NCBI RefSeq assembly: GCF_001889165.1
Contig: NZ_CP016020.1
Coordinates: 2,268,501 to 2,332,500, forward strand
Direction of reading: 5' to 3'
Source: Bacillus weihaiensis
GTDB taxonomy: Bacteria; Bacillota; Bacilli; Bacillales; Bacillaceae
Length of the DNA: 64,000 nt
The position numbers and the translations under genes are program-made. The notes below the pieces were generated by a model. That model did no database searches and was not told the origin of the DNA. It saw nothing but the letters and a program-made list of their open reading frames with translations. Position 1 is the stretch's first letter. Every line of letters starts with the position of its first letter. This document shows, piece after piece, positions 9,027 through 19,112 of this stretch.

Positions 9027-9044
9027 CTTTAAACGAATTGAGTA

Positions 9045-10004
9045 CTATCTCTTACCTTTTTCATAAGGTGTTCCTAAAGCCTTCGGAGCATCAGCACGTC
9101 CTATGAATCCAGTTAATGCTAGTATTGTTAAAACATAAGGAAGGATTAGTAAGTATACGGTTGGAATATCCTTCAAAAATGGAATTGTTCCTCCAATAAT
9201 ACTTAATCCTTGAGCTAGACCGAAAAATAATGCTGCTCCCATTGCACCAAGTGGATGCCACTTACCAAATATAACAGCAGCTAACGCCATAAATCCCTGA
9301 CCACTAATTGTAGCATGACTGAAGTCCCTTGCAATAATAGTTGCGTATACAGCTCCGCCAATACCAGCAAACGCACCACTTAATAATACGCCAATATACC
9401 TCATTCTTGTTACATTAATTCCCATAGTGTCTGCAGCCATTGGATGCTCACCTACTGCTCGTAAGCGAAGGCCAAATGGTGTTTTGTATATAACGTACCA
9501 AACGATAACAGCGAATAAAATTGCAATATAAGATGTGATATATCCACCCGAGAAGAAGATATCACCAATGATCGGAATATCACTTAAAAATGGAACATCC
9601 ATTTTATTAAAACTGATAGTAATACGATCCGTTTGACCTTTTTCATAAATATTCTTCACTAAGAATAAGGATAAGCCTAAGGCTAAAAAGTTAATCGCAA
9701 CACCACTTACAACCTGGTCAGCTTTAAACGTGATAGATGCAACAGCATGTAATAAAGCAAACAAGGCAGCAGCGATCATGGCAGCTACAATTGAAAGCCA
9801 TGGAGTGAGATTACCAAAGACATCTGCAAAATTCAAATTAAATACGATTCCCACGAATGCACCGATAATCATTAAGCCTTCAAGTCCAATGTTAACAACA
9901 CCAGAACGTTCACTAAACACGCCACCTAGTGCGGTAAAAATAAGTGGTGCAGCAACGAATAAAGCCGTTGGTATAATAATTTCTAAAGCTTGTAAAATAC
10001 TCAC
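9045..10004 (-). CDS. nupQ: Nucleoside ABC transporter permease NupQ-type
   Basis: Inner-membrane permease (319 residues) of the branched-chain-amino-acid/ribose-like permease family, COG1079 type, used by BMP-dependent nucleoside importers. It is hydrophobic throughout, with the conserved FTALGGVFSERSGVVNIGLEGLMIIGAF segment near residues 20-50 and GLRLRAVGEHPMAADTMGI in the middle, the loop that contacts the ATPase. It starts with GTG immediately after the nupP stop (TAAGTG), so the two are coupled. It would pair with NupP to form the channel. The terminator at 8993-9026 ends the operon. Confidence 0.92.
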   Translation of the reverse strand: MSILQALEIIIPTALFVAAPLIFTALGGVFSERSGVVNIGLEGLMIIGAFVGIVFNLNFADVFGNLTPWLSIVAAMIAAALFALLHAVASITFKADQVVSGVAINFLALGLSLFLVKNIYEKGQTDRITISFNKMDVPFLSDIPIIGDIFFSGGYITSYIAILFAVIVWYVIYKTPFGLRLRAVGEHPMAADTMGINVTRMRYIGVLLSGAFAGIGGAVYATIIARDFSHATISGQGFMALAAVIFGKWHPLGAMGAALFFGLAQGLSIIGGTIPFLKDIPTVYLLILPYVLTILALTGFIGRADAPKALGTPYEKGKR

Positions 10005-11051
10005 TTATTTCCCCTCCTTTTTAAAACGAAGTAAAATCCAGCGAATGAAATAGCTAGATGCTACAAAGAAGATAATAAGTGCAATGATAATTTCCACAAG
10101 CTCATTTGGAACTCCAGCTTCTGAAGGCATGTTTAAAGCACCTACTTTTAACCCACCAAATAATGCAGCTGAAAAAATAATACCAAGTGCTGCATTTCCA
10201 CCAATTAAGGCTACGGCGATACCATCAAAACCAATTCCAGTAAAACCACCTTTCACAGATACGTACTCGAATGTACCTAAACCCTCCATCGCTCCTGCAA
10301 CACCAGCAAAAGCACCAGAGATTACCATTGAAAGGATAATATTACGATTGACATTCATTCCAGAGTAATGTGCAGCATCGTGGTTAAAACCTACTGCACG
10401 TAGCTCAAAGCCTTTTGTTGTTTTTTCTAATAAGAACCACATTATAAAGGCTGCTATTAAAGCAATAAAGATCCCATAATGCATACGTGAATAATCAGTA
10501 AGACGTTCAAACGTTTCTGATCTCAATGACGCAGAAGCAAAAATTTTCTCCGATTTGTCTGCATTGTCCGTCATAACCGTTCGAATTAATGCATTTGTTA
10601 CATGTAAAGCAATATAGTTCATCATGATTGTAACAATAACTTCATGGACCTTAAATCTTGCCTTAAGTAATCCAGGAACAAATCCCCATATTGCTCCGGC
10701 TACACCCGCAGCAATGATAGATAAAGGAATATGAATAATAGCCGGTAGTTCAAATGCTACCCCAACCCATACAGCTGCTAACCAACCTACGATAACTTGT
10801 CCCTCAACACCAATATTAAAAAGTCCTGTTCTAAATGCAAAGGCAACTGCTAAACCTGTTAAAATGTAAGGTGTAAATTGTCTAATTGTTTCTCCAATAT
10901 AGTAGGATTCTCCGAAAATTCCATACCATAGCGCGCTATATCCAGCTACAGGATCATAACCACTTACTAGCATAATAATCGCGCCACTAATAAGACCTAA
11001 TATAACGGCAATGATTGGAATAAGTACGTTCATATAACGATTTAGCTTCAT
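10005..11051 (-). CDS. nupP: Nucleoside ABC transporter permease NupP-type
   Basis: Second membrane permease of the importer, 348 residues, COG4603 type. It has an N-terminal signal-anchor-like helix, about eight further hydrophobic stretches, and the coupling segment FELRAVGFNHDAAHYSGMN near residues 215-235. Its ATG overlaps the nupO stop by 4 bases and its own stop abuts nupQ, so the three genes form one translationally coupled set. In B. subtilis the orthologous NupNOPQ system imports guanosine and probably other nucleosides; the substrate here is inferred from that. Confidence 0.92.
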   Translation of the reverse strand: MKLNRYMNVLIPIIAVILGLISGAIIMLVSGYDPVAGYSALWYGIFGESYYIGETIRQFTPYILTGLAVAFAFRTGLFNIGVEGQVIVGWLAAVWVGVAFELPAIIHIPLSIIAAGVAGAIWGFVPGLLKARFKVHEVIVTIMMNYIALHVTNALIRTVMTDNADKSEKIFASASLRSETFERLTDYSRMHYGIFIALIAAFIMWFLLEKTTKGFELRAVGFNHDAAHYSGMNVNRNIILSMVISGAFAGVAGAMEGLGTFEYVSVKGGFTGIGFDGIAVALIGGNAALGIIFSAALFGGLKVGALNMPSEAGVPNELVEIIIALIIFFVASSYFIRWILLRFKKEGK

Positions 11052-12577
11052 ACTTGCTTCCCTTCTTTCTGACGCTTACTTCCAGCCATTAGGAGGCCAA
11101 GCTCTTGTTCATTTGTTTCTTTTGGATCAACGATTTCAATGATCTCACCTTCATAAATAACAGCAATTCGATCACTTACATTAATGATTTCGTCCAATTC
11201 AAAAGAAATGAGTAAAACCGCTTTCCCATTATCTCGTTGCTCAATTAAACGACTATGGATAAACTCAATCGCCCCTACATCTAAACCTCTCGTAGGTTGA
11301 GCAGCAATTAATAAATCAGGGTTCCGATCTACTTCTCGTCCTATAATCGCCTTTTGTTGGTTACCACCTGATAAAGCTCTCGCTAACGTTGTAGTGCTTG
11401 GTGTCCTTACGTCAAATTCCCTTATTAATTCTTTTGCTTTTTCATAAATAGTTTTTAACTTTAAAACACCATTTTTAGAATATGGTTGATGATAGTACGT
11501 TTGTAGTACCATATTTTCACCTATTGGAAAATCCAATACTAATCCATGCTTATGGCGATCTTGAGGAATATGACCTACACCTGTTTCAGTTATTTTTCGC
11601 GGATGTAAATTTTCTATATTTTTATTATTTAATTTAACTGAGCCTGAAGTTACTTTTCTTAACCCCGTAATCGCTTCAATTAATTCGGTTTGTCCATTAC
11701 CATCAACACCTGCTATTCCAACAATTTCTCCTGCTCTTACAGACAAATTGAGAGAATTCACCTTTGTCACTTGACGATTATCCTTAACAGTTAAATTTTC
11801 AATTTTTAAGACATCATCCTTAGGAGACGCTATCGTTTTCTCAGTTGTAAATGAAACCTCGCGCCCTACCATTAAAGCTGCAAGTTCATTTGGATTGGTT
11901 TCAGACACATTTACAGTACCAATGCCTTGGCCTTTTCTAATAACCGTTACTCGATCGCAAACTTCCATTATTTCTTTTAATTTATGTGTAATTAAAATAA
12001 TAGACTTGCCTTCACTAATAAGAGTTTTAAAAATTTGAATAAGTTCTTTAATTTCCTGTGGTGTTAGAACGGCCGTTGGTTCATCAAATATAAGGATTTC
12101 TGCTCCACGATAGAGTGTTTTTAAGATTTCAACCCTTTGCTGCATCCCAACAGAAATATCAGAAATTTTAGCTGTTGGATCAACGGCAAGCCCATAACGT
12201 TCAGATATTTCTTTTACTTGTTTTTCAGCTTCTTTTAGATTTATTGACCCGGCTTGCTTAGGTTCATTTCCTAAAATAATATTTTCTGTAACAGTAAATG
12301 TATTGACAAGCATAAAATGTTGGTGTACCATACCTATTCCAAGATCATTTGCAATGTTAGGGTTTGTTATGTTGACTTTGTTCCCTTTCACTCTAATTTC
12401 GCCTTGTTCTGGTTGGTAAAGACCGAATAGAACATTCATTAATGTAGATTTTCCTGCTCCATTTTCACCTAGTAGAGCATGAATCTCTCCTTTTTTCACT
12501 TGTAAGGTAATATTATCGTTTGCTACTATGCCAGGAAATTCTTTCCGAATATTTAGCATCTCAATTACATATTCCAA
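11048..12577 (-). CDS. nupO: Nucleoside ABC transporter ATP-binding protein NupO-type
   Basis: Double ATPase of the sugar/nucleoside type (509 residues). The first domain has Walker A GENGAGKST (about 37-45), signature SVGMQQRVEI and Walker B ILIFDEP. The second has the degenerate Walker A GVDGNGQTE, signature SGGNQQK and LLIAAQPTRGLD, as in RbsA-like proteins, so only the first site looks fully standard. The start is TTG at 12577, 7 bases after AAGGAGTG. A 235-base gap with a long hairpin separates it from nupN; it overlaps nupP by 4 bases. Confidence 0.93.
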   Translation of the reverse strand: MEYVIEMLNIRKEFPGIVANDNITLQVKKGEIHALLGENGAGKSTLMNVLFGLYQPEQGEIRVKGNKVNITNPNIANDLGIGMVHQHFMLVNTFTVTENIILGNEPKQAGSINLKEAEKQVKEISERYGLAVDPTAKISDISVGMQQRVEILKTLYRGAEILIFDEPTAVLTPQEIKELIQIFKTLISEGKSIILITHKLKEIMEVCDRVTVIRKGQGIGTVNVSETNPNELAALMVGREVSFTTEKTIASPKDDVLKIENLTVKDNRQVTKVNSLNLSVRAGEIVGIAGVDGNGQTELIEAITGLRKVTSGSVKLNNKNIENLHPRKITETGVGHIPQDRHKHGLVLDFPIGENMVLQTYYHQPYSKNGVLKLKTIYEKAKELIREFDVRTPSTTTLARALSGGNQQKAIIGREVDRNPDLLIAAQPTRGLDVGAIEFIHSRLIEQRDNGKAVLLISFELDEIINVSDRIAVIYEGEIIEIVDPKETNEQELGLLMAGSKRQKEGKQV

Positions 12578-12724
12578 ACTTGCTCACTCCTTTTCCTGAA
12601 CAACATTAAGGATTGGTTTGTGTTTTCACCTTATATAGGGAGAAGAAAACGACCAAATTGAAATGTTTTATAAGTAAAATGTCCTGATAAAGCATTTCAA
12701 TTCAGTTATTTTTCCCGAGAATAA

Positions 12725-12796
12725 AGGCTGACATTGTAAATCATCCATCTTCTACTATGTATGAAAAGATGAATATTTACTTATGACTGTCAGCCT
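12725..12796 (-). terminator. Long imperfect hairpin between nupN and nupO (partial terminator)
   Basis: Outer 9-bp stem AGGCTGACA/TGTCAGCCT (12788-12796 with 12725-12733). Inner arms GTAAAT/ATTTAC and AAGATG/CATCTT extend it into a roughly 72-base stem-loop, followed on the minus strand by TTTATT. Placed between the lipoprotein gene and the transporter genes, it would give more nupN mRNA than nupOPQ mRNA; that effect is inferred. Confidence 0.6.
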
Positions 12797-12812
12797 GTCT
12801 ATTCATTAAAAA

Positions 12813-13880
12813 TTATTTTGTAGGTACTTCGATTTCTCCGTTAAGGATTTTTTCTTCGTACTCTTTTACTTTTGCTTTAATTTCGTCAGTTAGATGTTCA
12901 TCATGAGGGGCAATTCCAATTGCTTCTTCTTGGATACCATACTCGATGACTTCTCCACCTGGGAATTCATCATTCGCTGCTTTTTCAGCTAAGTCTTTAA
13001 CTGCAACGTCGACACGTTTAACCATTGAAGTAAGTGTAATGTTTAACTCTCGTCCATCTTTAGTTGTAACATTACCTTCTTCGTATTGATCTTTATCTAC
13101 ACCGATAACCCATAGCTCACGTTCTGGATCTTCCACTTTTAGGTCAATAGCCTCAGAGAAGACACCATTACCAGTACCGCCAGCAGCGTGATAGATAATG
13201 TCTGCGCCTAGTCCATACATACTAGAAGCAATTTGCTTTCCTTTTGCCGCATCACCGAATGAACCAGCATATTGAATTTCAACTTCTGCATCAGGATTAA
13301 CTGCTTTTACACCTTCAACAAAACCAACTTCGAATTTTTTGATTAAGTCCCCTTCAACTCCACCAACAAAACCAATTTTATTTGTTTTTGTTGTTAACCC
13401 AGCAACAACTCCAACTAAGAATGAACCTTGGTGCTCCTTAAAAGTAATACTAGCTACGTTAGGTTGTTCAACTACACTATCTACAATAGCAAATTTCGTA
13501 TCTTTTTGTTGTTGCGCAATTTCATCAACAGCTGGTTGTAATAAGAATCCAATACCATAAATTAGATCGAAATTCTTACGAGCTAAAGTATTTAAGTTTG
13601 TTGCATAATCTGCATCACTTTGAGATTGTAAATAGTCAAAGCCATCATTACCTTTTTCTAGACTATTTTCTTCTCCGTACGCTTTTAAACCTTCCCAAGC
13701 AGATTGGTTGAATGACTTATCATCAACTCCACCAATATCTGTTACCATTGCAACAGTGAACTTATCAGCACTTTCTCCGCCTGTTGTTGCTTCTTCTTTC
13801 TCATCAGCTCCACCACAACCAGCTAAAAGAGTTCCAGCAGCTAGCATTAATGATAAAGCTAAACCATGTTTCTTTTTCAT
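12813..13880 (-). CDS. nupN: Nucleoside-binding BMP-family lipoprotein NupN-type
   Basis: Extracellular substrate-binding lipoprotein (355 residues) for the nucleoside importer. A short basic start and hydrophobic stretch lead to the lipobox LAGC, with Cys22 as the lipid attachment site. A Glu/Thr/Gly-rich linker and a basic-membrane-protein (PnrA-like) domain follow, with [19 protein letters not shown] at the start of the mature domain and the sugar/base-contact region GVDKDQ near the end. It is the promoter-proximal gene of the nup set. ATG at 13880 follows AGGGGG. A family member binding purine nucleosides is most likely; exact specificity is unproven. Confidence 0.93.
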   Translation of the reverse strand: MKKKHGLALSLMLAAGTLLAGCGGADEKEEATTGGESADKFTVAMVTDIGGVDDKSFNQSAWEGLKAYGEENSLEKGNDGFDYLQSQSDADYATNLNTLARKNFDLIYGIGFLLQPAVDEIAQQQKDTKFAIVDSVVEQPNVASITFKEHQGSFLVGVVAGLTTKTNKIGFVGGVEGDLIKKFEVGFVEGVKAVNPDAEVEIQYAGSFGDAAKGKQIASSMYGLGADIIYHAAGGTGNGVFSEAIDLKVEDPERELWVIGVDKDQYEEGNVTTKDGRELNITLTSMVKRVDVAVKDLAEKAANDEFPGGEVIEYGIQEEAIGIAPHDEHLTDEIKAKVKEYEEKILNGEIEVPTK

Positions 13881-13950
13881 TTTTAAAGCCCCCTATTCTT
13901 TTCATTTCACTATTACCGTTGACAAAAACACACTCAACTATTCGAGCACC

Positions 13951-13961
13951 ATCACCTCCTT
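13951..13961 (-). promoter_or_regulatory. Perfect ribosome-binding sequence upstream of nupN without a long gene
   Basis: The minus strand carries AAGGAGGTGAT, a full complement of the 16S rRNA end, about 70 bases before the nupN start. Frames after it are tiny (for example GTG CTC GAA TAG). It may mark a leader peptide or the remains of a lost gene start. Confidence 0.45.
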
Positions 13962-14002
13962 AAAAGAATCGATTACCAATTAAGTAAATTACCACTAAAA
14001 GA

Positions 14003-14040
14003 AGGTTTCCCCAATTCTTAAAAATGTACTACCTTCTATC
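14003..14040 (-). terminator. Weak terminator-like hairpin after ymfC
   Basis: Stem AGAAGGT/ACCTTCT of 7 bp enclosing a loop of about 24 bases, followed by TTTTA on the minus strand, between the ymfC stop and nupN. The long loop makes it a weak candidate. Confidence 0.35.
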
Positions 14041-14063
14041 AAGTTTTATAATAGGTTGATTAT

Positions 14064-14789
14064 CTATAATCTTTTCCTTACTACATGGAAACTGAAATGA
14101 TCTGCTCTAAAATAATTTAATGAGTATAAAATGGGGCGGTCTTGGTCATCAAAATGCATTTGTTTTAGTAATAAAAGGGATGTTTCTGGATCACATTCTA
14201 ATATTGGCGATATTTTCTCATGATAACCAATCGGTTCTATATGTGTGACAGCATAGCTAATATAAATACTCGCTTTTTCTTCAAGCAATTTTAATAAAGA
14301 TTCTTGCTCATGCTCAAAAGTGTCTGGAAGTATTTCTTTTGGAATCTTATCTAAACAGTAAACAACAGGTTCACCATTTGCTGTTCTAACTCTTTCTAGT
14401 AGAAAGATCTCGTCTTCACTTAAACATTTAAATCTTTTTGTATCCTCGTCCGTCGCTCCAATTATAGAGGAGGAAAGAAAAACAGTTCCAGGTTTTGAAT
14501 TTGCTTGTTCAATCATTCCTGTTACACTGTTCAACTGTTCGATCCCAGAAGTAAATCGCGGGCGAGCGTTTACAAAAGTCCCAACTCCATGCCTTCTTAT
14601 GATAACGTTCTCTTCTTCAAGTGTGCGAAGTGCTTCTCTTAGAGTTGCTCTACTTACTCCTAAGTTTTTTGATAACTCGAATTCTGATGGTAATTTCTCT
14701 TTTTCTTTATATATACCGTTTTCAATATCTTCTTTAATTTTATCAATCACCTGAAGGTACAAGTGACGATTGTCAGACTTTATGGTCAT
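14064..14789 (-). CDS. ymfC: GntR/HutC-family transcriptional regulator (YmfC)
   Basis: DNA-binding regulator of 241 residues. The N-terminal GntR winged helix (about 8-75) includes [32 protein letters not shown] in pieces typical of the family. The C-terminal UTRA effector domain (about 95-235) makes it HutC-type. It is the nearest gene upstream of nupN, so control of the nucleoside transporter, probably in response to a nucleoside-derived ligand, is a reasonable inference but not shown. Palindromes just upstream of its own start (14821-14846) suggest autoregulation. ATG at 14789. Confidence 0.9.
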   Translation of the reverse strand: MTIKSDNRHLYLQVIDKIKEDIENGIYKEKEKLPSEFELSKNLGVSRATLREALRTLEEENVIIRRHGVGTFVNARPRFTSGIEQLNSVTGMIEQANSKPGTVFLSSSIIGATDEDTKRFKCLSEDEIFLLERVRTANGEPVVYCLDKIPKEILPDTFEHEQESLLKLLEEKASIYISYAVTHIEPIGYHEKISPILECDPETSLLLLKQMHFDDQDRPILYSLNYFRADHFSFHVVRKRL

Positions 14790-14820
14790 GCATTCGCCCC
14801 CATTATCCTCTTTCTAAGAG

Positions 14821-14846
14821 ATCAGACATCTGATGTTATACAGCAT
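14821..14846. promoter_or_regulatory. Candidate GntR-type operators upstream of ymfC
   Basis: Two overlapping dyads: ATCAGA-CA-TCTGAT (14821-14834, perfect 6-base arms) and ATGTTATACAGCAT (14833-14846, of the form ATGnTnTAnAnCAT). They lie 30-60 bases before the ymfC start, close to TATAGT and TATAAC -10-like hexamers, as expected for an autorepressor site. Confidence 0.5.
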
Positions 14847-15146
14847 CTAATCGAAAATACTATACCATTTTTTATTCTATAAATAAATACTATTTCTTCA
14901 AATTTGTCGAAATACGAAGAAAATAAAAACATTTCCTCCTTTATTCATAAGAATTAGATGGAAGGTTGATTCCTTCTCTCTTTGTAAATAATTCTTAACC
15001 ACTTCTATAATCATATAATTTCTGTCACAATTTGTCGATTTGAAAAATTATTCTGAATTTATCCCAAATCAAGTTAACAAATATTGTAATAGAGTGACGA
15101 GGGCTAGGATTATTCTTTAATCGTTAACATTTTTATCGCTAAGTAT

Positions 15147-15179
15147 AAAAAAAGCTAGTGAATTATTAAACTCACTAGC
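15147..15179 (-). terminator. Intrinsic terminator after spoIIIE
   Basis: Perfect 8-bp stem GCTAGTGA/TCACTAGC (15172-15179 with 15154-15161), 10-base loop, then seven T on the minus strand; about 60 bases past the spoIIIE stop. Confidence 0.87.
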
Positions 15180-15240
15180 GATCATTACTTATAAGATGAT
15201 TTTTATGATAGGTGGGAACTAGACATGGTGATTTCTATTT

Positions 15241-17628
15241 TTAAGATGACATCTCCTCATGCTTATCTTTTGAGAGTAAGACATCTCGTGGTTTACTCCC
15301 TTCATATGGCCCAACAACTCCTCTTTCTTCCATTGCATCTATTAATCTAGCTGCTCTGGTATATCCTATTCTAAAGCGACGTTGCAACATTGAAACAGAT
15401 GCTGTTTGCATATCAACAACGAGCTGGACAGCCTCTTCATATAAATCATCTGTCACTTCATTCTTTGTTTCAACAACTTCTGTTGGAATCATTTCCTCTT
15501 GATATTGAGCCTTTTGTTGAGCAATGACAAAGTCTACGGTTTGTTCTACTTCGTCATCTGATAAGAAGGCTCCTTGCACACGAACTGGTTTTGATGCACC
15601 TACGGGTAAAAAGAGCATATCTCCTCTACCTAGTAGTTTCTCAGCGCCACCCATATCTAATATTGTGCGTGAATCTGTTGCTGAAGATACACTAAAGGCT
15701 ATACGAGAAGGGATATTAGCTTTAATGACACCTGTGATGACATCAACTGAAGGACGTTGTGTAGCAATAATTAGATGAATTCCTGCCGCCCTAGCCATTT
15801 GAGATAATCGTGTGATAGAATCTTCTACATCAGATGAGGCTACCATCATTAAGTCTGCCAACTCATCAACAATAACAACGATATACGGCAATTCAGGTTG
15901 TTTAGCATTTTCTTCGCGATTGTTCTTTTTTATCACTTCATTATACCCTTCAATATTTCTCGTTCCCGTATGCGAAAATAGTTCATATCTTCTTTCCATT
16001 TCATTAATAACTTTCTTTAAAGCCTGTGAAGCTTTTTTCGGATCCGTTACAACTGGTGCAAGTAGATGTGGTATTCCATTATACACATTTAATTCTACCA
16101 TTTTAGGATCAATCATCATTAATTTCACTTCATGTGGCTTAGCTCTCATTAATATACTTGTAATGATCCCGTTTATACAGACACTTTTCCCACTTCCTGT
16201 AGCTCCTGCAACAAGTAAGTGAGGCATCTTATTTAATTCTGCTAAAACAGCTTCTCCTGATATGTCTCTACCAAGGCCAATTAATAACTTAGCATCTGGA
16301 CGGTCATTTCCTTTCGCCTCGAGCACTTCTCTTAAAGAAACCATGGCAATTTCAGAGTTTGGTACTTCAATCCCCACTGCTGATTTACCAGGAATTGGTG
16401 CTTCAATACGTATATCTTTTGCAGCTAATGCTAATGCTAAATCATCGCTTAAATTGACTATTTTACTAACCTTCACTCCAACATCAGGGTATACCTCGTA
16501 TTTCGTTACAGCAGGTCCTAAGTGAACTTGGGTTACTTTTGCTTTAACACCAAAACTCTGAAAGGTTTTTTCTAACTTTCTAGCATTTTCATAGATATTT
16601 TTCTTATCTGCTTGTTGTGAATTATGTTTAGGTGCCTTTAATAAGTCAATTGGTGGAAGCTCATAATCATGGTTTTCAACTTCAACGAATGCCATAGGTT
16701 GTATAACATCTTTCTCTTCACTTGAAATCTTTTGATCCTCCGCTTCCTTACCTATATCTTTTTGATTAGTATGTACCTCGTTCTCCTCTAATAGAGTCTC
16801 TAGTTGACCGTCTTTTTCCGAAGAATTCATTGTATGAATAATCATTTCAGGAGTTGGCTCTTCTTCGCGATCTGAAAAACTCGAGATAAGCGGCTCTTCC
16901 ATTTCGTGCTCTTCTACATTTTTATTTCGAGTTTTAGGAACACGTTGCTCTTGATTCTGTTTCTTTTCTTCCCGCTTTGTTTGTATGACAGAAGGTATTT
17001 TTTTTATATCCTCTAAAAAACCCATCGTTTGATTTTTGGCAAATCTACCAATAGGCAATAATACCTTTGCTATTGTATCCTGCAGAGATTTGCCTGTTAT
17101 AAGTATCATTCCTATCACAATCAAAACAACAGCAATAATTTTGGAACCTGCTTCTGCAAAAAGGTAATAAGATGTGGCAAACATAAGTGCGCCGATCATA
17201 CCGCCACCAAGGTCTACACCACTAGCTTGTCCTCTTACATCCATCCAAAACAGTTCAAGTGTGTTAGACAATACACTTGGTGAAGCGAACGTTCCATTAT
17301 GAGTTAGCATTTTAAATAATGTAACGTGGCTTAATAAAAGAATAGCTGCCACCACACAATAAATTCCAACCATCTGTCTTGTAAATAGAACTGGGATTTG
17401 TCGTTTCCAGATTAAATATAAAGAAAAAATCAATACTCCGATTAGAAAAACCATGTACCATTCTCCACTAAAAAATCGAAACAAATGGACAAAAGTGTGC
17501 CCTACAACACCTAATTTTGAAATGGAAATAAGTGCAATTGCAAGAATAATTAGACCTGCCAATTCAAATTTTAACGTTTTCTTCCAATCATCTTTTGATT
17601 TTCTTTGCTTTTTCTTTCTTTTTGTCAT
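15241..17628 (-). CDS. spoIIIE: DNA translocase SpoIIIE/FtsK
   Basis: Septal DNA pump that moves the chromosome into the forespore and clears trapped DNA at division septa. It has 795 residues, close to B. subtilis SpoIIIE. Four N-terminal membrane helices (about 25-185) are followed by a charged Glu/Gln/Lys-rich linker (about 200-340), the alpha/beta RecA-like motor with Walker [10 protein letters not shown] and Walker [13 protein letters not shown], and a C-terminal gamma winged helix ([21 protein letters not shown]) that reads polar DNA motifs. ATG at 17628 follows AGGTGAT. In Bacillaceae with a second paralogue (SftA) this copy is the sporulation one. Confidence 0.95.
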   Translation of the reverse strand: MTKRKKKQRKSKDDWKKTLKFELAGLIILAIALISISKLGVVGHTFVHLFRFFSGEWYMVFLIGVLIFSLYLIWKRQIPVLFTRQMVGIYCVVAAILLLSHVTLFKMLTHNGTFASPSVLSNTLELFWMDVRGQASGVDLGGGMIGALMFATSYYLFAEAGSKIIAVVLIVIGMILITGKSLQDTIAKVLLPIGRFAKNQTMGFLEDIKKIPSVIQTKREEKKQNQEQRVPKTRNKNVEEHEMEEPLISSFSDREEEPTPEMIIHTMNSSEKDGQLETLLEENEVHTNQKDIGKEAEDQKISSEEKDVIQPMAFVEVENHDYELPPIDLLKAPKHNSQQADKKNIYENARKLEKTFQSFGVKAKVTQVHLGPAVTKYEVYPDVGVKVSKIVNLSDDLALALAAKDIRIEAPIPGKSAVGIEVPNSEIAMVSLREVLEAKGNDRPDAKLLIGLGRDISGEAVLAELNKMPHLLVAGATGSGKSVCINGIITSILMRAKPHEVKLMMIDPKMVELNVYNGIPHLLAPVVTDPKKASQALKKVINEMERRYELFSHTGTRNIEGYNEVIKKNNREENAKQPELPYIVVIVDELADLMMVASSDVEDSITRLSQMARAAGIHLIIATQRPSVDVITGVIKANIPSRIAFSVSSATDSRTILDMGGAEKLLGRGDMLFLPVGASKPVRVQGAFLSDDEVEQTVDFVIAQQKAQYQEEMIPTEVVETKNEVTDDLYEEAVQLVVDMQTASVSMLQRRFRIGYTRAARLIDAMEERGVVGPYEGSKPRDVLLSKDKHEEMSS

Positions 17629-17968
17629 TATGTATCACCTATGTTCTAATATAATCCAGGATGCTTCCTCCTGATCCAGTCGTAGATTATCCTCTAAATT
17701 TATTCCACGCATGATAATTTAACGAAGAGTGTACGATATTTACTTTTTTCCTATCAACTTCAACTCTTAGTCATTCTAATAATTATCCCCCTGGCTACAA
17801 AGTTTACCTCTATGAGCAGATAGAATGGCTCTTTTTTTACTTACTTCCATACATCGTAAGAATGATGACGCTATTTTCTAGAATTCATAATGAATAGCCT
17901 AAGGGATGAATGAAACAAAAACAGGTAAAAAAGAAGAAAGCAGCCAACAATTGAGGCTGCCATAGATT
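17629..17968. other. 340-base gap between ylzJ and spoIIIE
   Basis: Contains the ylzJ terminator (17930-17960) and presumably the spoIIIE promoter. A short stem GCTATT/AATAGC lies near 17871-17898. No gene is visible. Confidence 0.55.
17928..17960 (-). terminator. Intrinsic terminator after tepA-ylzJ
   Basis: Stem GCAGCC/GGCTGC (17955-17960 with 17940-17945), 9-base loop, followed by the T-rich tail TTTCTTCTTTTTT on the minus strand. Confidence 0.75.
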
Positions 17969-18217
17969 CTAGCTTATTATACCATAATTCACTTGATTGG
18001 ATGAAAGAGACATCGTAATTTTTTGTCCTGGACAAAGCCCTGCATTAAGAAAATGATTGGGATCACTGCTTAGTACTCTAATAATTTCAAGTTGTGCTTC
18101 ACTCGTTTCTTGTACGAGTAGTTGGACCCCATCAACTTCTACTACGGATTGTTTTTGGTAGTCACGATCATTAGTTGGATAAATTAATTCAGGTGGCATC
18201 ATCGTATAGTGTATCAT
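17969..18217 (-). CDS. ylzJ: YlzJ-like small protein
   Basis: Small conserved Bacillus protein of 82 residues with unknown role. [14 protein letters not shown] at the start is the recognisable family signature. It is predicted to be soluble, with no signal peptide or membrane helix. Its ATG overlaps the tepA stop in ATGA, so it is probably translated by coupling with tepA. The terminator at 17928-17960 ends this transcript. Confidence 0.85.
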   Translation of the reverse strand: MIHYTMMPPELIYPTNDRDYQKQSVVEVDGVQLLVQETSEAQLEIIRVLSSDPNHFLNAGLCPGQKITMSLSSNQVNYGIIS

Positions 18218-18954
18218 TGTAACATCTTTTCCTCATCCTTATTTTCGAGCATGCTATTAAGCTTTTGAATTGCTTGACCAACTCCGCCTACTTCATCAAT
18301 CAAGCCATACTCAACTGCATCTTTCCCGACAACATTGGTTCCTATATCGCGAGTTAAATTTCCTTTAGAAAGCATTAGTTCTTTAAACTTCTCTTCAGTA
18401 ATGTTTGAATTCTTTGTTACAAAATTAATAACTCTTTCCTGCATTTTGTCTAAGTATTCAAATGTTTGTGGGACACCAATAACAAGCCCTGTTAAACGCA
18501 CTGGGTGTATAGTCATAGTAGCTGTCTCAGCAATATATGAGTGATCACATGAAACCGCAATTGGAACACCTATTGAATGTCCTCCGCCTAAAACAATAGA
18601 TACAGTGGGTTTTGATAAGGAAGACAGCATTTCAGCTATCGCTAAACCTGCTTCTACATCTCCTCCTACTGTATTTAAAATAACTAACAATCCTTCTATT
18701 TTAGGATTCTGTTCAATAGCGACTATTTGAGGAATCACATGTTCATATTTAGTCGTCTTATTTTGTGGTGGTAACTGAATATGCCCTTCAATCTGACCTA
18801 CTATTGTTAAGCAATGAATTTTTGAATCATTACCCATCTGAGGAACACTCGTTTGACCAAGTTGCTGAATTTTCTCCACAATTGAAGCTTCCTTACCTTC
18901 TTGTTTTTCAGGCTCCTCATTTTGGCTTTGTATGTAGTTATCATGATTCGTCAT
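18214..18954 (-). CDS. tepA: ClpP-class serine protease TepA
   Basis: Cytoplasmic ClpP/crotonase-fold protease (246 residues), called translocation-enhancing protein in B. subtilis. A Gln/Glu-rich N-terminus is followed by the peptidase fold: [17 protein letters not shown], the nucleophile region GGGHSIG, and TIHPVR with the likely catalytic His. I chose the ATG at 18954, since AAAGG sits directly against the upstream ATG at 18963 with no spacer but 9 bases from this one. B. subtilis work proposed a role in protein export and in degrading small acid-soluble spore proteins; the first is disputed. Confidence 0.88.
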   Translation of the reverse strand: MTNHDNYIQSQNEEPEKQEGKEASIVEKIQQLGQTSVPQMGNDSKIHCLTIVGQIEGHIQLPPQNKTTKYEHVIPQIVAIEQNPKIEGLLVILNTVGGDVEAGLAIAEMLSSLSKPTVSIVLGGGHSIGVPIAVSCDHSYIAETATMTIHPVRLTGLVIGVPQTFEYLDKMQERVINFVTKNSNITEEKFKELMLSKGNLTRDIGTNVVGKDAVEYGLIDEVGGVGQAIQKLNSMLENKDEEKMLQ

Positions 18955-19015
18955 GTACGTCATCCTTTCTGCTTCATTCTACTGATAGTATTAACAAGCA
19001 GATTATTTTCATGCA

Positions 19016-19054
19016 AAAGAAAAAGAGGCGAACATAACGTGCTTGTCCGTCTCT
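19016..19054 (-). terminator. Intrinsic terminator after rnjB
   Basis: Stem of 10 bp with one mismatch (19045-19054 with 19024-19033), loop of 11, and the T-rich tail TTTTTCTTTT on the minus strand. Confidence 0.7.
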
Positions 19055-19112
19055 TGTAAAAATGATATATACTCATCAAGGGTCTTTTCATACTTAATCG
19101 TTATTTTGAAAA

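Larger units (their letters stand above)
8575..9044. other. 470-base intergenic region between nupQ and the MFS gene
   Basis: Holds the nupQ terminator (9000-9026), a dispersed repeat copy (about 8791-8891) and A/T-rich sequence. I see no ribosome site attached to a good start, and the only 73-codon frame overlaps the repeat. Confidence 0.6.
14790..15240. other. 450-base gap between spoIIIE and ymfC
   Basis: Contains the spoIIIE terminator (15147-15179), the ymfC promoter/operator region (about 14821-14880) and about 260 bases of A/T-rich sequence in which I see no gene, repeat or strong structure. Confidence 0.6.
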
